64,000 bases of DNA from Ophioderma brevispina (lineage: Eukaryota; Echinodermata; Ophiuroidea; Amphilepidida; Ophiodermatidae): NCBI GenBank assembly GCA_023653785.1, contig JAMKCH010007243.1:1-64000 (forward strand), given 5' to 3'. A program made the position numbers and the translations under genes. Positions 36,476 to 48,770 of this stretch are shown in pieces. How positions within the stretch are numbered: position 1 is the first letter of the stretch; each line of letters begins with the position of its first letter. Under the pieces are notes generated by a model, which was given only the letters and a program-made list of their open reading frames with translations, searched no databases and was not told where the DNA came from.

Positions 36476-39400
36476 CTAATACCCATGGGTTACTCATGAG
36501 AACAATTGATACATCAAGTAAACCCTTTTCATGGCCAGTTAGTCCTGTGACCCCCCCCCAATCCTGGACATCTCTGGGACATCTCTAGCCCTGTTGTATA
36601 GCACAATCATTTCAACTCCTGTCCCAACTTCTCACATCACTTAATGGCAGCACACACCCTGAACAACAGAGTATTTTCAGGACATGCTTTATTGTTACAC
36701 GTGTCATGAGCTATCACTAAATTGTCAATTTAAAACACTGCCCATGGCAATGTACTCTTAAACTTGCAAATATTACAAAACAATGAAAATATTCTTGCTC
36801 TCCCTCTGTACAGCAAAGCCAAAGTGTGCCCTCAATGTTCCCTGGATAGTTTACACTGATCACACACAGAACATCATCACCAGCAAAACTAAAACTAGCC
36901 ATTCTTGAGGGTCATTTAGCATGGTACAAGTTTTGTTTTATTCCTCTAAGGCCTACGGGTGTAAACAGATATGACTTCAAAGCTTACCATCGAAACTCAC
37001 CTGACACTGAGAGAAAATTGCTTATTACCAGTTTATATGAGGGGGGATTTGAAATCTTCCTACACCTACACACTGATTTTATCACGCTAAATCTCAGGAC
37101 ATTCATATATCAATTTCACAATAATTCTTTTATACAGTAAAATAGGTAACTTAATTTGTTTGCATATTTCATGCCAATTAGACCTGATTGAAGTTGATCA
37201 AGTGGTTGATACAGAGGTTGGTTGATAAATGCCCTGCTTGGTTTCTTGATGGAGTAGATAGAATCTTGTTCTGCTTAATTTAACTGGTGGATTGTAGGGA
37301 ACACCAGAATGATATGGGTGTTGTTGACAAGGGCTGCTTAAAATGGAAACAATCATGAAGTGGCCAGAAAAGCCGGGATGAATTCAGTATTCTGCCACCA
37401 CATCCAACAACATGCAGTTTATTCCGTCGAGGCTGCCAAATTCATCGGGTGATGGCAGAATTCTAAATTCTTTCCGAAAAGCCTGACATACTCCACTATA
37501 TAGCTTCAACACGCATTTTCATGGAGGGGGGGCAAGGAGGGGCGAGGAGAGGGGACACAAGATGGAGGAAACAATATCATTTGGGTGCATCATACATTTG
37601 CAAAGGTCAACACAGTACACTATTAATATCATTCATTTATTACATTTCTGATCTCATTTGGGAGGGAGGAGGGGAAAGGATTTTGACTGGGAGGTCCTTC
37701 CCTTCCCCCAATGCTTACACCACTGCCAAGTTATGTCTCATTGCATGCGAGAAGTTATTCAAAACTTATGTGTGTTGCCAGTCAAAAAATGATGATCCAA
37801 ATACCATTTCGTATATTGACGATAATCCCTGTATTTCCAGAATAAGATCTAGCAAATAGCATAACAATATTTTATACTAGGTCAGTTATATTTGTATAAT
37901 TTGGCTATTGAATGCACACTTCACTGGGTGAGTATTGTTGATGATGGGGCTGATGAGGGGATGGGATTTTTAGAGCAGGTTCTGCTTGGTTTTCATGAGG
38001 TCATTGCCTGACCTTGATTCCTTGAATAGCCAATCAGAGAATTATCGTGGCTGTGATTTCGGCAAGAGTTGAACAAAACTCTTTGCAATGCCTCGAAATT
38101 CATCATGCAATCATGGAGGCAATAAAAAAATTGGCTCAAGTTTCATCGCAGCTGCGACATCACAGCCATGATGTAGAGTATACATCAGACTAAATACTGG
38201 GCTGATGGTCTAGCAATATACACTGTTTCAGAAGATAAAAAGGTACAATTGATAAAAATCTTGATCTTGTTAAGGTCTCCTGACAGCAGCATGCTGTACG
38301 CAATGCCAAGCAGGGAAGCAATACACCTGGGAGGACTGGTAGAATGCTAAATAAGACAAGGGGGCACTTGCTTGTCTCAGGGTTGCAAATGCAATGTCCA
38401 TTATTGAAAGGTGCCACAATCGAACCAGAATCTGGGATCACAATATTATGTTTGTTTTTTTCCTTCTAATTTGGTTGGAAGGTACAATTAGTGACTTTCA
38501 ACTTTGTACAAAATACTTGTTGAATTTGTCAAAGCAGGTTTAAGTTTAGAGATGTCTAAACTAAAATCCAATAGTAAAACAGTAAAAATCCACTATGACA
38601 TTAGCATTTGTATTCTTAACAAAGCTTTGAGATGAACTCTGTTCTAAATAGCAATGTACAAATTTATAACTTTACCACAATTTCCAATATGCAGTTAAAA
38701 TACAAATAACTTCATTAGTTATAGCTCAGCCCACATTTTAACCCCAGCAGAAGACAGCTCCTCTGAACACCTTAATTCACACTTGCCCATCCAACAATCA
38801 ATAAATACACCTGAATGTGAGACAACAAGACTACAGAAATTATTGAGATTTCTGAGAGCCTCCTTTGGAAGTGGGGCCACACTGCCTGCCATTCTACACC
38901 CCTCAACCTCAGCTAATAAAAGCACAGTATAGTTATAGTGCTAAATTTGATACCGACTTGCCAATGGAGAGAGAAAAAGAGAGCAATTGTGGACAGCGCT
39001 CCTCGATAATTGGACTACTTGGCTCAAATAAATCTAGTTGAACATCACCTTCAGGACTACGCAAACAAATTTGAGAGTTCTTTGTACCGTGGTGCTGCTC
39101 AACCATACGAAGATGATGAATTTGACAGGCAGAGCAAATAAACGCTTTGAAAATGAACAGAATGCAATATAACATTGCCAATCATGTTTATTCCCTAACC
39201 CCGAGATTGTCCCATAAAAGTGTCAATACGATTTATGTCAGCCCCAGCGACTTCAGAAATGGAAATGATTTCGTGGGAACGATGACCTGTAATTTTTTCA
39301 CTCACACTGCTTCTTGAGCATAGGTACTAGGTGAGGACAAAACATTACACCTACATGAAACACTGCACCAAATTAACCTCTTCTACACTGCAAATAATTA

Positions 39401-39775
39401 ACAACTAAAAATAATTCTGCAACAAGACAAAATTAGGATGGTCTGAAAACTCAGTTTGAACAAAATATTATGCAACACCAAGAGCTCCACGTATCTTTTT
39501 AGGGGATTGTTCTTGTTTGAACCGAGACCAAAAATCCGAAAAGACAAGACAACATTAAAGCAGCATACTCTTACATCCAGATACAAAAGAGTTTTTGTTT
39601 GCATTAACACTGTAAAAGAACCTCTCTGGAGATACTTACATCCTGATCAAACTCGTTAATTTCACCACAGCAGAGCTCAATGTTTTGCAAAGCTAGTGTA
39701 AACCAAACATCACAGGGCTTTATTATGACACCTTTGCCGGATCAGTGGCCCGGCTCGTGCACCTTATGTCACTAC

Positions 39776-40080
39776 CTCTGCAGCGGAGGTTCTTGACCCG
39801 GTATTGGGTTGTCGAGGAAGATTCTGTTGGCGTGGTAACACCTGTACCTGGAGGCAGCAGGGGCACCACACGGGATGGAGGAGAGATGCTAGGGTTTGAT
39901 GCATGTCACCATCCTCGTTTCTTCTGCAGGCGAAAAGTATCGGCTGTTTTGCTTAACCTCCACCCACAGTCTGCACCAGTCTGAATTCCCAGCTGTGGTC
40001 TTGTATCAAGTTTGTGGTTGCGGCTACAGTCGCTACTTGCTAATTTAGCGGGACTGTTTCATTCAGGACGGAAAATTGCA
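39776..40080 (-). other. Unplaced coding-like fragment, weakly cadherin-like
   Basis: On the minus strand, after an acceptor-like gacaaaag at 40081, the sequence reads QFSVLNETVPLN, then past one stop QVATVAATTNLIQDHSWE with FRLVQTVGGG, then in shifted frames RRNEDGDMHQT and TTQYRVKNLRCRG before a donor-like CAGAG|gtagtg at 39775. NETVP...VATVAAT and NEDGDMxxT resemble the start and middle of a cadherin repeat, but the D-x-D calcium site is absent. It lies in the 25.4-kb intron whose flanking exons already join in frame, so it has no place in the main transcript as read. It could be an alternative exon, a decayed exon duplicate, or part of an unrelated gene. The fragment is CpG-richer than its surroundings. 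Confidence 0.35.
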
Positions 40081-41021
40081 CTTTTGTCAACACGTTATTA
40101 CCTTGAAATCCACTGTCAATAACCCAATCAGAATTTGAGGGCCTCCAGGATAGTGTCTATAATACCAAGTAGTGTGTGTGTGTAGACTGCTGCCATTTAT
40201 AGTCCAAATTCTAACTTTAGATTAATGCACGGAGGCTTGAAACAATATAGGCTGCAAAATCGCCAATCTATCAATCATAGTGTCAAAAATACCATACTGT
40301 TGGGGCATTTTCTTTGCACAACATAAACAACCATATTTAATGTACACCTTTTGAAAACAATTATTCTATTTTGCACACAATTCAATCCCACAGCTCTGTT
40401 TTCTGCATTTTCTTTCGGATGCCCGTCATAAGAGCATCATACTTTTTGGAGCACGAACACCTGCAAGGAAAATTTGTATGTCTGGAAGACTTGAAGGAGA
40501 GGAAACAGACAAAGAGAGACGGTATCTTGGAATTTGTATCCTAGGCAACGGGGTATCAGTTACTCCTCATACTAGCAAGGAGATCAGGTATCTATATACC
40601 ATGCTGGATTCAGTGTCTTCAAATTTCATTATCTGTTTATGATGGGTAAAGTGACAAGTAACAAGTTCCTGAAGCTTGAAATTTGTTATTACTCTTTTCT
40701 TTTACTGAATACTGAAAAATGATAGTGATATCTGAAAGCTTTGAAAAATTCATAATCTAATACACTTTGTATTTTTCTCATCCCCCCCCCCCCAATTTTT
40801 CACTTTCTCTCCTTGAGTAGTGCTTCACTAGGAGCAAGGGTAAGTGAATGAGCTCATTATGCTCCCGTGATCAAGCATTTTAGTTGTGTAATAATTGTCA
40901 GGACAACCCGAGAATGCTTGACCTTGGGAAATTAGTTTTTAAGTAGCAGATAATTATAAATACTGATGAAAACGAACTAATATAGCATATTTCTACACAT
41001 GCACAACTTGGATCTATATAC

Positions 41022-41670
41022 TCCTTTTATCCCTAACCACATTGTCATCAACTCCCGTTTATCCCTACATTGTTATCAACCCCCATTTATCCCTAACCGC
41101 ATTATCAACCCCTATGATTTATCCATAACCGCATTGTTATCAACCCCCTATTTACCCCTAACCACATTATTATCAACCCCATTTACCCCTAACCACATTG
41201 TTATCAACCCCATTTATCCCTAACCACATTGTCATCAACCCCCATTTATCCCTAACCACATTGTTATCAACCCCCATTTATCCCTAACCACATTGTTATC
41301 AACCCCCATTTATCCCTAACCACATTGACCTTTTACTCCAGAGGGTGTTTTGAATCAATCCCATAATGCATTGCAATGTGCCTATACTGTACCATACTAA
41401 TCACTTGTCAGTACTTATGGATAAAAAGTGTTCCAAAAGCTTAAGAACCACCAGACATTTCATGATCATGCTAAAAATTCCTAAGTATACTAATGCTTTG
41501 TGGGCTAAAATGAGTGTAAAAGTCAGGATTTTTGTGTTAAGAATAGGATTTTTGTGGCATCACATGACCCTATGAGGTTTAATTTCCCAAAACTGGTGCA
41601 CTTTGGGATTGACACGATACACCCTCTGGTTTTACCCTAACCACATTGTTATCAACTCCCTTTTATCCTT
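41022..41670. repeat. 32-bp minisatellite (ttatccctaaccacattg), interrupted by a MITE
   Basis: Repeated units have the form catttatccctaaccacatt followed by gttatcaaccccc, about ten copies from 41022 to 41330. The last units are the most uniform. The array resumes at about 41630 with accctaaccacattgttatc, and degenerate units recur near 41957-42040. The interruption is exactly the family B element at 41340-41626. Confidence 0.85.
41340..41626 (+). mobile_element. MITE family B, copy 3, inserted in the 32-bp minisatellite
   Basis: The terminal inverted repeats are agagggtgttttgaatcaat at the left and, inverse-complemented, agagggtgtatcgtgtcaat at the right. The interior aligns in inverse orientation to 57594-57888. 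The element splits the minisatellite array, so it inserted after the array had formed. It has no coding capacity. Confidence 0.75.
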
Positions 41671-43140
41671 AAAGGTTCTTGGCCAATTTAAGTGCAACAT
41701 GTTCTCTATTTGATATGAGAGCCTGACACTTGCTTTTGTTGGTAGAAGCGATAATGCACATTGCCCTGCTAATATTGATGATTAACCATTAGAATGTCAG
41801 TTTTGTTTTTTTATCTTTGGAAAAAAATGGACTTGGAAGCTAAAATTTCAGGACAACAATCTGAAAATATGGCCTTTCATCTGATACAAAACTTTATACT
41901 ACTTCCAGGTTAAGTCGGGGGGTGGGGGTTCAAAGAGGATCAGAACAAGTACCTTTAATCAACTCCCTTTTATCATATCCCTATCCACATTGTAATCAAC
42001 TTGCTTTTTCCCTAAACCATATTGTTATCAACCACCTTTTATACATATCATGATGTATATAAAGAGGGACTGTGGTTGTGAAATGAAATGAGCAATAAGT
42101 GTAGAAAATCTTTAATTCATCGAGTTTCAAGTAGTAATAATAATGATATAAATAGATTGATAGATTTATAATGTAATAGCCACAGGAAAAAAAAGTTATC
42201 AAGGTGTAGGTGTGAATTTCAAAAAATATTAAGTATGTAGGTGTATCAAAATTTCACATAAATTTGAGTGGATTTTGGGCTTGATGCTGATGATGATCAG
42301 CTAGGTGAACCTTTAACCAGCTTTGTTTATAATTCTAAATTATATGGCTTTTAAAGTATGGTTAAAGTGCATGTGTGCACATGTTCGTATACATGTTTAT
42401 CGTTTGTATTTTGCAAGAACCCTTAATTATTCAAACTGGATTCCAAAGTGATGATCACACATACAACTGATTCAAATTTTACTAGCTACTCAGTCATTCA
42501 GTGATAGCTGTAATATATAGCAAGAGAACAAGGGCCATGTGAAAGGTTTCCCATCTCACATCTGAGATTACTTTGAAATCAAAATCAGACAACTTCCAGA
42601 CAATATCATCTGAGAAAGATAAATGATCAACAAGCTTGCAGTGGATGGCAATACATCAGTCCACAATTAAAGCAGTGCGTTCATCACAACCTGGATTGCG
42701 CCCACTGTAATTTACTCAGTCAACAGTGCGAATGAGGAAGGTAAGGAATCTTCTCATCCTAAACGCAGTATAGCAGTTACTACTGCAGTGTATCACTACC
42801 CTGACATCTCTACTATGAAGATTTGTTATGAATTTAAGACCTTCACAGCTGATTTTGGATGTGACCCATATTGCTTTGCAAGAACCCTACCAATAATGGC
42901 AAGGGGAAAGTGCAAGAGCCTTCAGGGTGCTGCCACTGAAAGACGACCAACCACAAGGGAACAATCTACTGCCACATGGGTTACTGCATCAAGTGAATAG
43001 GGGAGATTTGCTACTCCAATAGCTGCCTCATGTTATGATATTGTCATACAGCTTAGCTCATTTTCTTTAAAACTGAGGGTTATTTTTTAAGTTATAAATG
43101 AACTTGATACAAAATAATTGAACAATTAAATAAATATCCC

Positions 43141-43202
43141 CACCACCAATTTAACAAATCCGGTTATCCCCCCACCACCAATTTAACAAATCCCCCCCCC
43201 CC
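43141..43202. repeat. Short tandem duplication ccaccaccaatttaacaaat
   Basis: The word ccccaccaccaatttaacaa followed by atcc occurs twice in succession, ending in a poly-C run. Confidence 0.7.
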
Positions 43203-43863
43203 AAGAAGAAATTGGTCAAGTTGAGTTAACTTGAGTTCAAGTTCTTTAAAGGGGCATTTCGTGATCTACAGCTTCGTCCCCCGACTTACCTAAAAATGTT
43301 GAGATTTTTATATCGTGTGAACCGTTAGCCTTAGTAATCCACGTGTGACCAATCTTACGTGCAAATTCGGTCGCATGTGTAAGAAATTTGCAATTTGAAA
43401 TTACAGCATAGTAGCCTATGGGACCGTGGGTAACGAGCAATTGCTCATAACACTAAACCGCAAGATCGGGATCAGCTCAAATTTTGAGAATAAGCTTTTC
43501 TCAAGGATAGTGATCAATGAATAAAACAGAAGGTGCTGAAATCACGAAATGCACCTTTAAAGAATATTACACCACCCACCCATTTCACCGATTGCCTATA
43601 CTCCTGGTCTATACTCTGCACAATCCCCGTCCAGCAAGTGCGTTTAATTGGTCATGAAGCCTTGACGCACGAAATCGTCCTCCCAGTCACAAAATACATG
43701 CAAATCAATAGCGGAAATGCAGAGATGCCATAACAACATCATTATATCATTTGAAATTGAACTGAGCATAGTTGCTATCCAAGGTTGAGTAGTTTCGAGC
43801 AGACTGATGAACAAAGTTCAGGGTTTATCATCACAATTTTTTGACAGGATAAGTATGCGTATA

Positions 43864-43957
43864 CATACACACAAGCGCACACACATCATACAAACATGCA
43901 CACACACACATGCACACACACATACACACACATGTCCACACACATGCACACCCACAC
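43864..43957. repeat. (CA)n microsatellite, imperfect
   Basis: About 90 bases of ACAC runs interrupted by atg and at words. Confidence 0.9.
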
Positions 43958-45463
43958 CAGCAACTTGGACCACTTCTGGGTTAACAAGTACGTTTCATGT
44001 GTCCCATCTATACATAATATCACAGAGCAGCAATGGAATTTACACTTTGTTTCAATGTCTGTAACAATTTCTTCCAAATCCCAGCTATTTTTTATGGAAA
44101 CCAGGAGTTCTATAACATTTGGCCACCATTTGTTTTCTCTGTCCATCATGTTTGCAAAACATACTGAAGATGCCCTAATGAGAAACATATTTCGCTAGGT
44201 GTTACTGGCACTTGTTCTTTCATCAAATTGCAATTTTCATGGCAGTCTGGGTGAATTATTTTTGTCCATGGGAATATTTTCATTTTGGATTTCTGAATGA
44301 CAAAGGTGAAAGAGAGTGGGGTTGTGAAAGATTTTGATGCCATAAATCCCTTAAGTAATTTTAGGATTATCATAGTAAAAATAGCATTGGTATTTCCTGA
44401 ACCTAAGGCAGAACTCTGGGGCTTTCATAGTACTTAATTTGACCTTAAAAACATTGTTTTCTGTGCACTTATTCAGTTGATGCCTTGCTGGTAAAATGAT
44501 TTGATAGCCAAAATATCATCGTAACAAAATTGACATCAGTTTTTTGAATAACAACTGACCCAATCTTATATCAAAATAAAGAAATTAAGTATAGCCTTTA
44601 CTTATCATCCTAATAAAATTTATTCAAGGACAGGGCTACCCCTAGCCATTCAAAAATGTGACCAAAAGAAGATAAAATTATTAGATTATACTAGAGCGAG
44701 AGTATGGAAATCAGCTTATAACCAGGACTGTGAACTTGCCTGTGGCGGCATGGGGATTGGAAATAGGTGTGGGTCTAGATTACCATGATTATTGTTTGCT
44801 TGTGTTTATAATGTTCATGGAACCAGATTATAAAGAGCCTTGCCTGCTGCTTACAGGCAGAACAACACCATATGTTTTCTCAATCTCAAGAGTTTGCGGT
44901 ATGTTAGAACATTGAGAGAACATCTTCTTGCCAATGTTTTGCTATTTCTTACTAAATCACTAAGAGCACATTTCTGCAAAAGTGTCTGTAGCTTTACAAA
45001 AAAAGCTTTAAAAGAAGTTAAAATTGTGCTTCAATTTTGAAATGCTAATTTATGGGCTGCCAAAATAGGGCATAATTTGACTAAATTTACATCTTTGACT
45101 GTAACCTTATATTCGCCCATTGAACCAAATCCAATATATGATTGGGCTTTGTTGATCTATGTGCTACATTGAAACATTTCAGAAACACAGTAGATTTTTA
45201 AAATACATAACCTACATGAGGTGAAGATCTGACCAATCTATATCACATTAATTTCAAAAGTAAACCAATATAATTTCTCTAAAACACTGCAAATGGGGTG
45301 GAAAATGTGTGGGTGTGATTTTTATATAAATTGCTTAATGGCTTAGTATTGATATAAATAGTACTAAGGCAGGCTTCAAATTCTATAAGCCATTTTTCAA
45401 GATAGCAGTGCTAGTCAGTCAAATCTGAATGTTTTTGAGATCTCACTATCAGTGATGTATTCC

Positions 45464-45841
45464 CAGGGGTAGAATTTCGTAAAGAGCCGCGTGAGTCCAA
45501 GTGGACTCTTGCAATATATGTTTGCGTGAGTCCATGAACTCGCACAAATTTCTTGTAGTAGGCCCTTACAATTTTGCAGGAGTACCAAAATTGGCTTAAA
45601 ATCGTACTAGTAAATGGTCATAACAAATCACTGCATCGGTTACAAACGTAGAATTGATTGATTGATTATTTTTCATAAAATCAGCTGTTCGCGTGTGTTG
45701 AAGTTTACCGGCTGAGTGATGCGAGTTGATTATCAATGCATGTCCGATGTTTCTACGCGAGTCCACATGGACTCGCGCTGTATCAATTTTGCATGAGTCT
45801 CTGTGCGAGTCGACTTGCAGACTCGCGAGAAATTCTACCCC
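45464..45841. mobile_element. hAT-like MITE with 8-bp target duplication tgtattcc
   Basis: Begins caggggtagaatttc and ends gaaattctacccc. The flanking octamer tgtattcc occurs exactly on both sides (45456-45463 and 45842-45849), as expected of hAT insertions. Subterminal copies of cgagtcca/tggactcg form further inverted pairs. It is about 378 bp and has no coding capacity. Confidence 0.8.
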
Positions 45842-45851
45842 TGTATTCCTG

Positions 45852-46080
45852 CAGGCACATGGGGCCCACAATTCTAAAAAGCCCAAAAAATCCCTAAAAA
45901 GAGCTCAAAAAGGCCCCCCAAAAAATCGATTTTGCAAGCAGAGTGAGCAAAAAATTTTTTTCTGCTTTTTGTCCAAAAAAAGGCTAAATTTTGGTAAAAA
46001 GGGAGGGGAAATTTGGGGGGGGGGGTTTTAAATTTTAAAAAAAAATGTGTCTCCCAAAAAAAATCCCGGTTACGGGCCTG
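45852..46080. mobile_element. Second hAT-like short element abutting the first
   Basis: Starts caggcacatggggccc and ends ttacgggcctg. The flanking octamers tattcctg (45844-45851) and cattcctg (46081-46088) agree at 7 of 8 positions. It shares target bases with the element immediately to its left. The interior is rich in poly-A and poly-G and is not coding. Confidence 0.65.
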
Positions 46081-47645
46081 CATTCCTGGCGTCCGTCTTT
46101 AGTAGCAGTCGTTCGTGTTACCCATATGACATATTGCCAGAGAGCGAAACACAACCTGAAAGTGATTCTAGATGAAATTTCTAGCCCCCAGAAGCAGACA
46201 CTACATTCAAACCAACTGCTCACTTTACAAATAGATGGCTATCTTCAAGAGGATGTTAACACTAAGCATACTGCACAACCTTCCTGATGTCTGTAGCACA
46301 AAGATGATAGCCATTTCACTTATGAATTCCTTGTGCAATAATTGCTAGTTATTGGAGATTTCTTCTCAACACCAATATGCATGCTAACACCAATTTCCAA
46401 AACGTTTTAGTGCAAGTGTAATATTCTAAATCATGTGGCAGAAAAAGGGTACACAGGCCTGTAACAAAATGTGCCGCCCCCAACTTTTAATTTTGTTTTA
46501 ATTCATTGTAAACTGAAGAAGAGTTATACATAAGCTCAGTAATTAGGGTTTATGTTATGATTGCCATTATGTGATCTATATTGCACCCTTTGCTTTTTAA
46601 TATAGCCAATTTTAATACCACAAATTTTAATTCTCTTAAATTTAAGTTAAAAACTTTGAAATGTGATAAGGGTGATCAACATCTGATAAAGGTGGTGATA
46701 ATTCAAGGAATGCATTCATTTTTAATAACTAGGCCTATATGTACAACAATCTGTTGATTAAAGTAATACTAATAGTTAGCACTTGTATGAAAATAGCTTG
46801 GCCACAAGCCACCTAAAGTCATCGAATGTCGGCTGAAATATCTACTCCTCGGTGAATGACCACTTCTTTCGCTACGCCGCGATCCTAAGTTTATTTTCCA
46901 GGCCTGTGCAATTACAAGACTCAAATTATGTGTCTCCACTTCTTTCACACTTGATTTTCTTTAGCTATTGAATAAGGAGGAGGTGTAAGGAACGTAAAGC
47001 TCAGTGTAATCATGTGGTAAGGGCAAGAGGATCACATGGGGAAGTGTGGGTGGAAGGATTATGGATGAGGGCAGTGGGAAGGGAAACCTGGCCAAGGGGA
47101 ACTCAATGGGGGAGAGTGCAGCAAGAGTGCATAACTTAACTGCTCGGTCCCAGATATGATGATCAGTAAGTAAAATTGGGACAATTGGGAGGATTAGAGT
47201 GAAAGATGGGAAATAGAAATGGGGGTTAATTGGTCTTCTCAGTGACCTTATAAGAAGTTCCAAACTATCGAACAAGTACAAGAATTCATCAAGAGAGGTG
47301 GCATTATTTTTCTGCTGTTCTTTTCTTTCTTGACCAAATGGAATCCACCCCATCACACTTCTCCAAACAAAATGAATGCACACATCATTATGGAGAAAAC
47401 ATGCACCCCACACTTCTTAAAAAAATGTTGGTTAGAACTACTGCCAATGTACTTTCATGATCACACACAACATTTCTATCTCAAAACTACGAATGTGACT
47501 CATAGCATCATCCTCATGAATGGAGTTTGCAAGCTAAAGACGCTGAAGTGCTTATCAGTGATTTACATGTAGTGTATGATGCGCATTAAGTGTGAGTCAG
47601 AATCATGTTGTACTTCCATGTTTTCATTATGTCCACTTGACTTAC

Positions 47646-47707
47646 CTGTAAAGTGTGTTCTTCATGATCCTCTCTGTCCAGTGAATTGGCCGTTGTCGTA
47701 ATCACAC
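47646..47707 (-). CDS. FAT1-like: Fat-like exon: end half of a cadherin repeat (VITTTANSLDRE)
   Basis: This 62-nt minus-strand exon has a clean acceptor (cttaccag) and a consensus donor (CAG|gtaagt). It starts in phase 1 and ends in phase 0, reading (G)VITTTANSLDREDHEEHTLQ without interruption. This is the classic TG-x-I-x-T...LDRE segment in the middle of an extracellular cadherin repeat, where the LDRE acidic residues bind calcium. Its phase-0 end joins in frame to the exon at 22201, whose first residues are LTITNNGVP, giving the usual LDRE...L-L-x-I-x-NG pattern. That junction implies a 25.4-kb intron. The preceding exon should end in phase 1 with a codon starting G and was not found up to 64 kb. 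It is the most 5' exon I can support. Confidence 0.85.
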
Positions 47708-48242
47708 CTGGTAAGAGAACAAGAAAACGACACATTCATCAAAAACCAGGATTAAATAAGGGAAATAGGTTTATGTTTCCAAATATGCACAAGATAGTAA
47801 ACATTCTCTGGAATGCAATGCATGGAGTAATCACAGTGATATTGCACTTTTTGGATGACATGGCTATTCCGAATTCTGCACCCTTCTTTCACCGTGAGCC
47901 AATTTGCACCTATTATTAAGTGCAAACATGGCCATCTGTCGCAGAGATGGAGAAAACCATTTCCACTACACCATTTTGGCATCACTCATCTCAAATCATT
48001 AGAATTATACCCAAGAGCATGTATTCTGGCAACATTGTGTGATATTGTTAAAAGAGATTGCCATTGGTCCCATAGTACCCATTTCAGCCTAAGGTGTCAG
48101 CTGAAAGTCAGCAATTGCTGTCTGTTAAATAACATGCAATCTAGCACAACTTGTAAGTCATGACCCCCACCCTATGTGTTGACAAGGGGTTGCCCTCTTT
48201 AAAAGCAAATCCAATGGGGATGGTTAAACGGTGAGTTAAGTG

Positions 48243-48770
48243 GTGGAGAGTTAAGAGAGAGTTACAATAAGGCCCAGAGGCGAGTTACGATAAGGCCCAA
48301 GGGTGAGTTACGATAAGGCCAAGTGGTGAGTTACAATAAGGCCCAGGGGCGAGTTACGATAAGCAATAGCGGTGAGTTACAATAAGGACTAGTGGAGAGT
48401 TACGATAAGGACTAGCGGTGAGTTACGATAAGGACTAGTGGCGAGTTACGATAAGGACTAGCGGTGAGTTACGATAAGGACTAGCGGCGAGTTACGATAA
48501 GGACTGGCGGCGAGTTACGATAAGGACTGACAGCGAGTTACGATAAGACTTTGCAGCGAGTTACATTATGGGTGAGTTACGATAAGGCCTATGGGCGAGT
48601 TACGATAAGGCCTATGGGCGAGTTACGATAAGGCCTATGGGCGAGTTACGATAAGGCCTATGGGCGAGTTACGATAAGGCCTATGGGCGAGTTACGATAA
48701 GGCCTATGTGCGAATTATGATAAGGCCTATGGGCGAGTTACAATAAGGCCTATGGGCGAGTTACAAATAA
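48243..48770 (+). repeat. 23-bp minisatellite gagttacgataaggcctatgggc (unit)
   Basis: More than twenty head-to-tail units built on gagttacgataaggcc plus a variable tail: cctatggg on the right and actagcgg or cagaggc on the left. The right half is nearly homogeneous at 23 bp and the left half has drifted, a gradient typical of tandem arrays. It ends in an aataataatt run at 48765. Confidence 0.92.

Larger units (their letters stand above)
22202..47645 (-). other. 25.4-kb intron of the Fat-like gene
   Basis: The intron is inferred from the phase-0 junction between the exons at 47646 and 22201. It is AT-rich and holds most of the repeats annotated separately: interspersed family A, the CpG-rich 44-bp minisatellite, a 0.5-kb direct duplication, a 32-bp minisatellite with a MITE, (CA)n, and two hAT-like elements. 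An unplaced coding-like fragment sits at 39776-40080. I see no further supportable gene in 22.3-24.4, 27.5-35.1, 36.5-39.7, 41.7-43.8 or 46.1-47.6 kb; open frames there are short and lack recognisable domains. Confidence 0.65.
1202..47707 (-). other. FAT1-like: Gene-level span: FAT1/2/3-type giant protocadherin, central ectodomain exons
   Basis: At least ten minus-strand exons, and perhaps twelve, encode consecutive extracellular cadherin repeats. Fat-like cadherins are very large single-pass membrane proteins acting in cell adhesion, actin organisation and tissue polarity. The exon order follows the middle of vertebrate FAT1 as recalled from the family, with diagnostic linkers NDHAPLF, NNAPPRF, NDSPPEF, INDNVPVF and NKAMPVF in the right order. 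About thirteen repeats are covered, whereas family members usually have about 34, so the gene continues off both window edges. Splice phases agree at 47646/22201, 18710/18079, 17593/9816 and 8311/7123. No promoter, first exon, transmembrane exon or poly(A) site lies in the window. Frames are broken repeatedly by single-base indels, so no uninterrupted protein can be read. A FAT4/dachsous-type gene is less likely because the linkers match FAT1-3. I am confident of the family but not of the species or paralogue. Confidence 0.9.

Noticed and set aside
38719..39181. Two minus-strand frames of 68 and 82 codons
   Set aside because: No domain or splice logic; typical length for chance open frames.
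47330..48163. Short plus-strand frames around the 47.6-kb exon
   Set aside because: No domain; the only supported coding sequence here is the 62-nt minus-strand cadherin exon.
48243..48770. CRISPR-like array
   Set aside because: Units are contiguous 23-bp repeats without unique spacers, in an animal genome.
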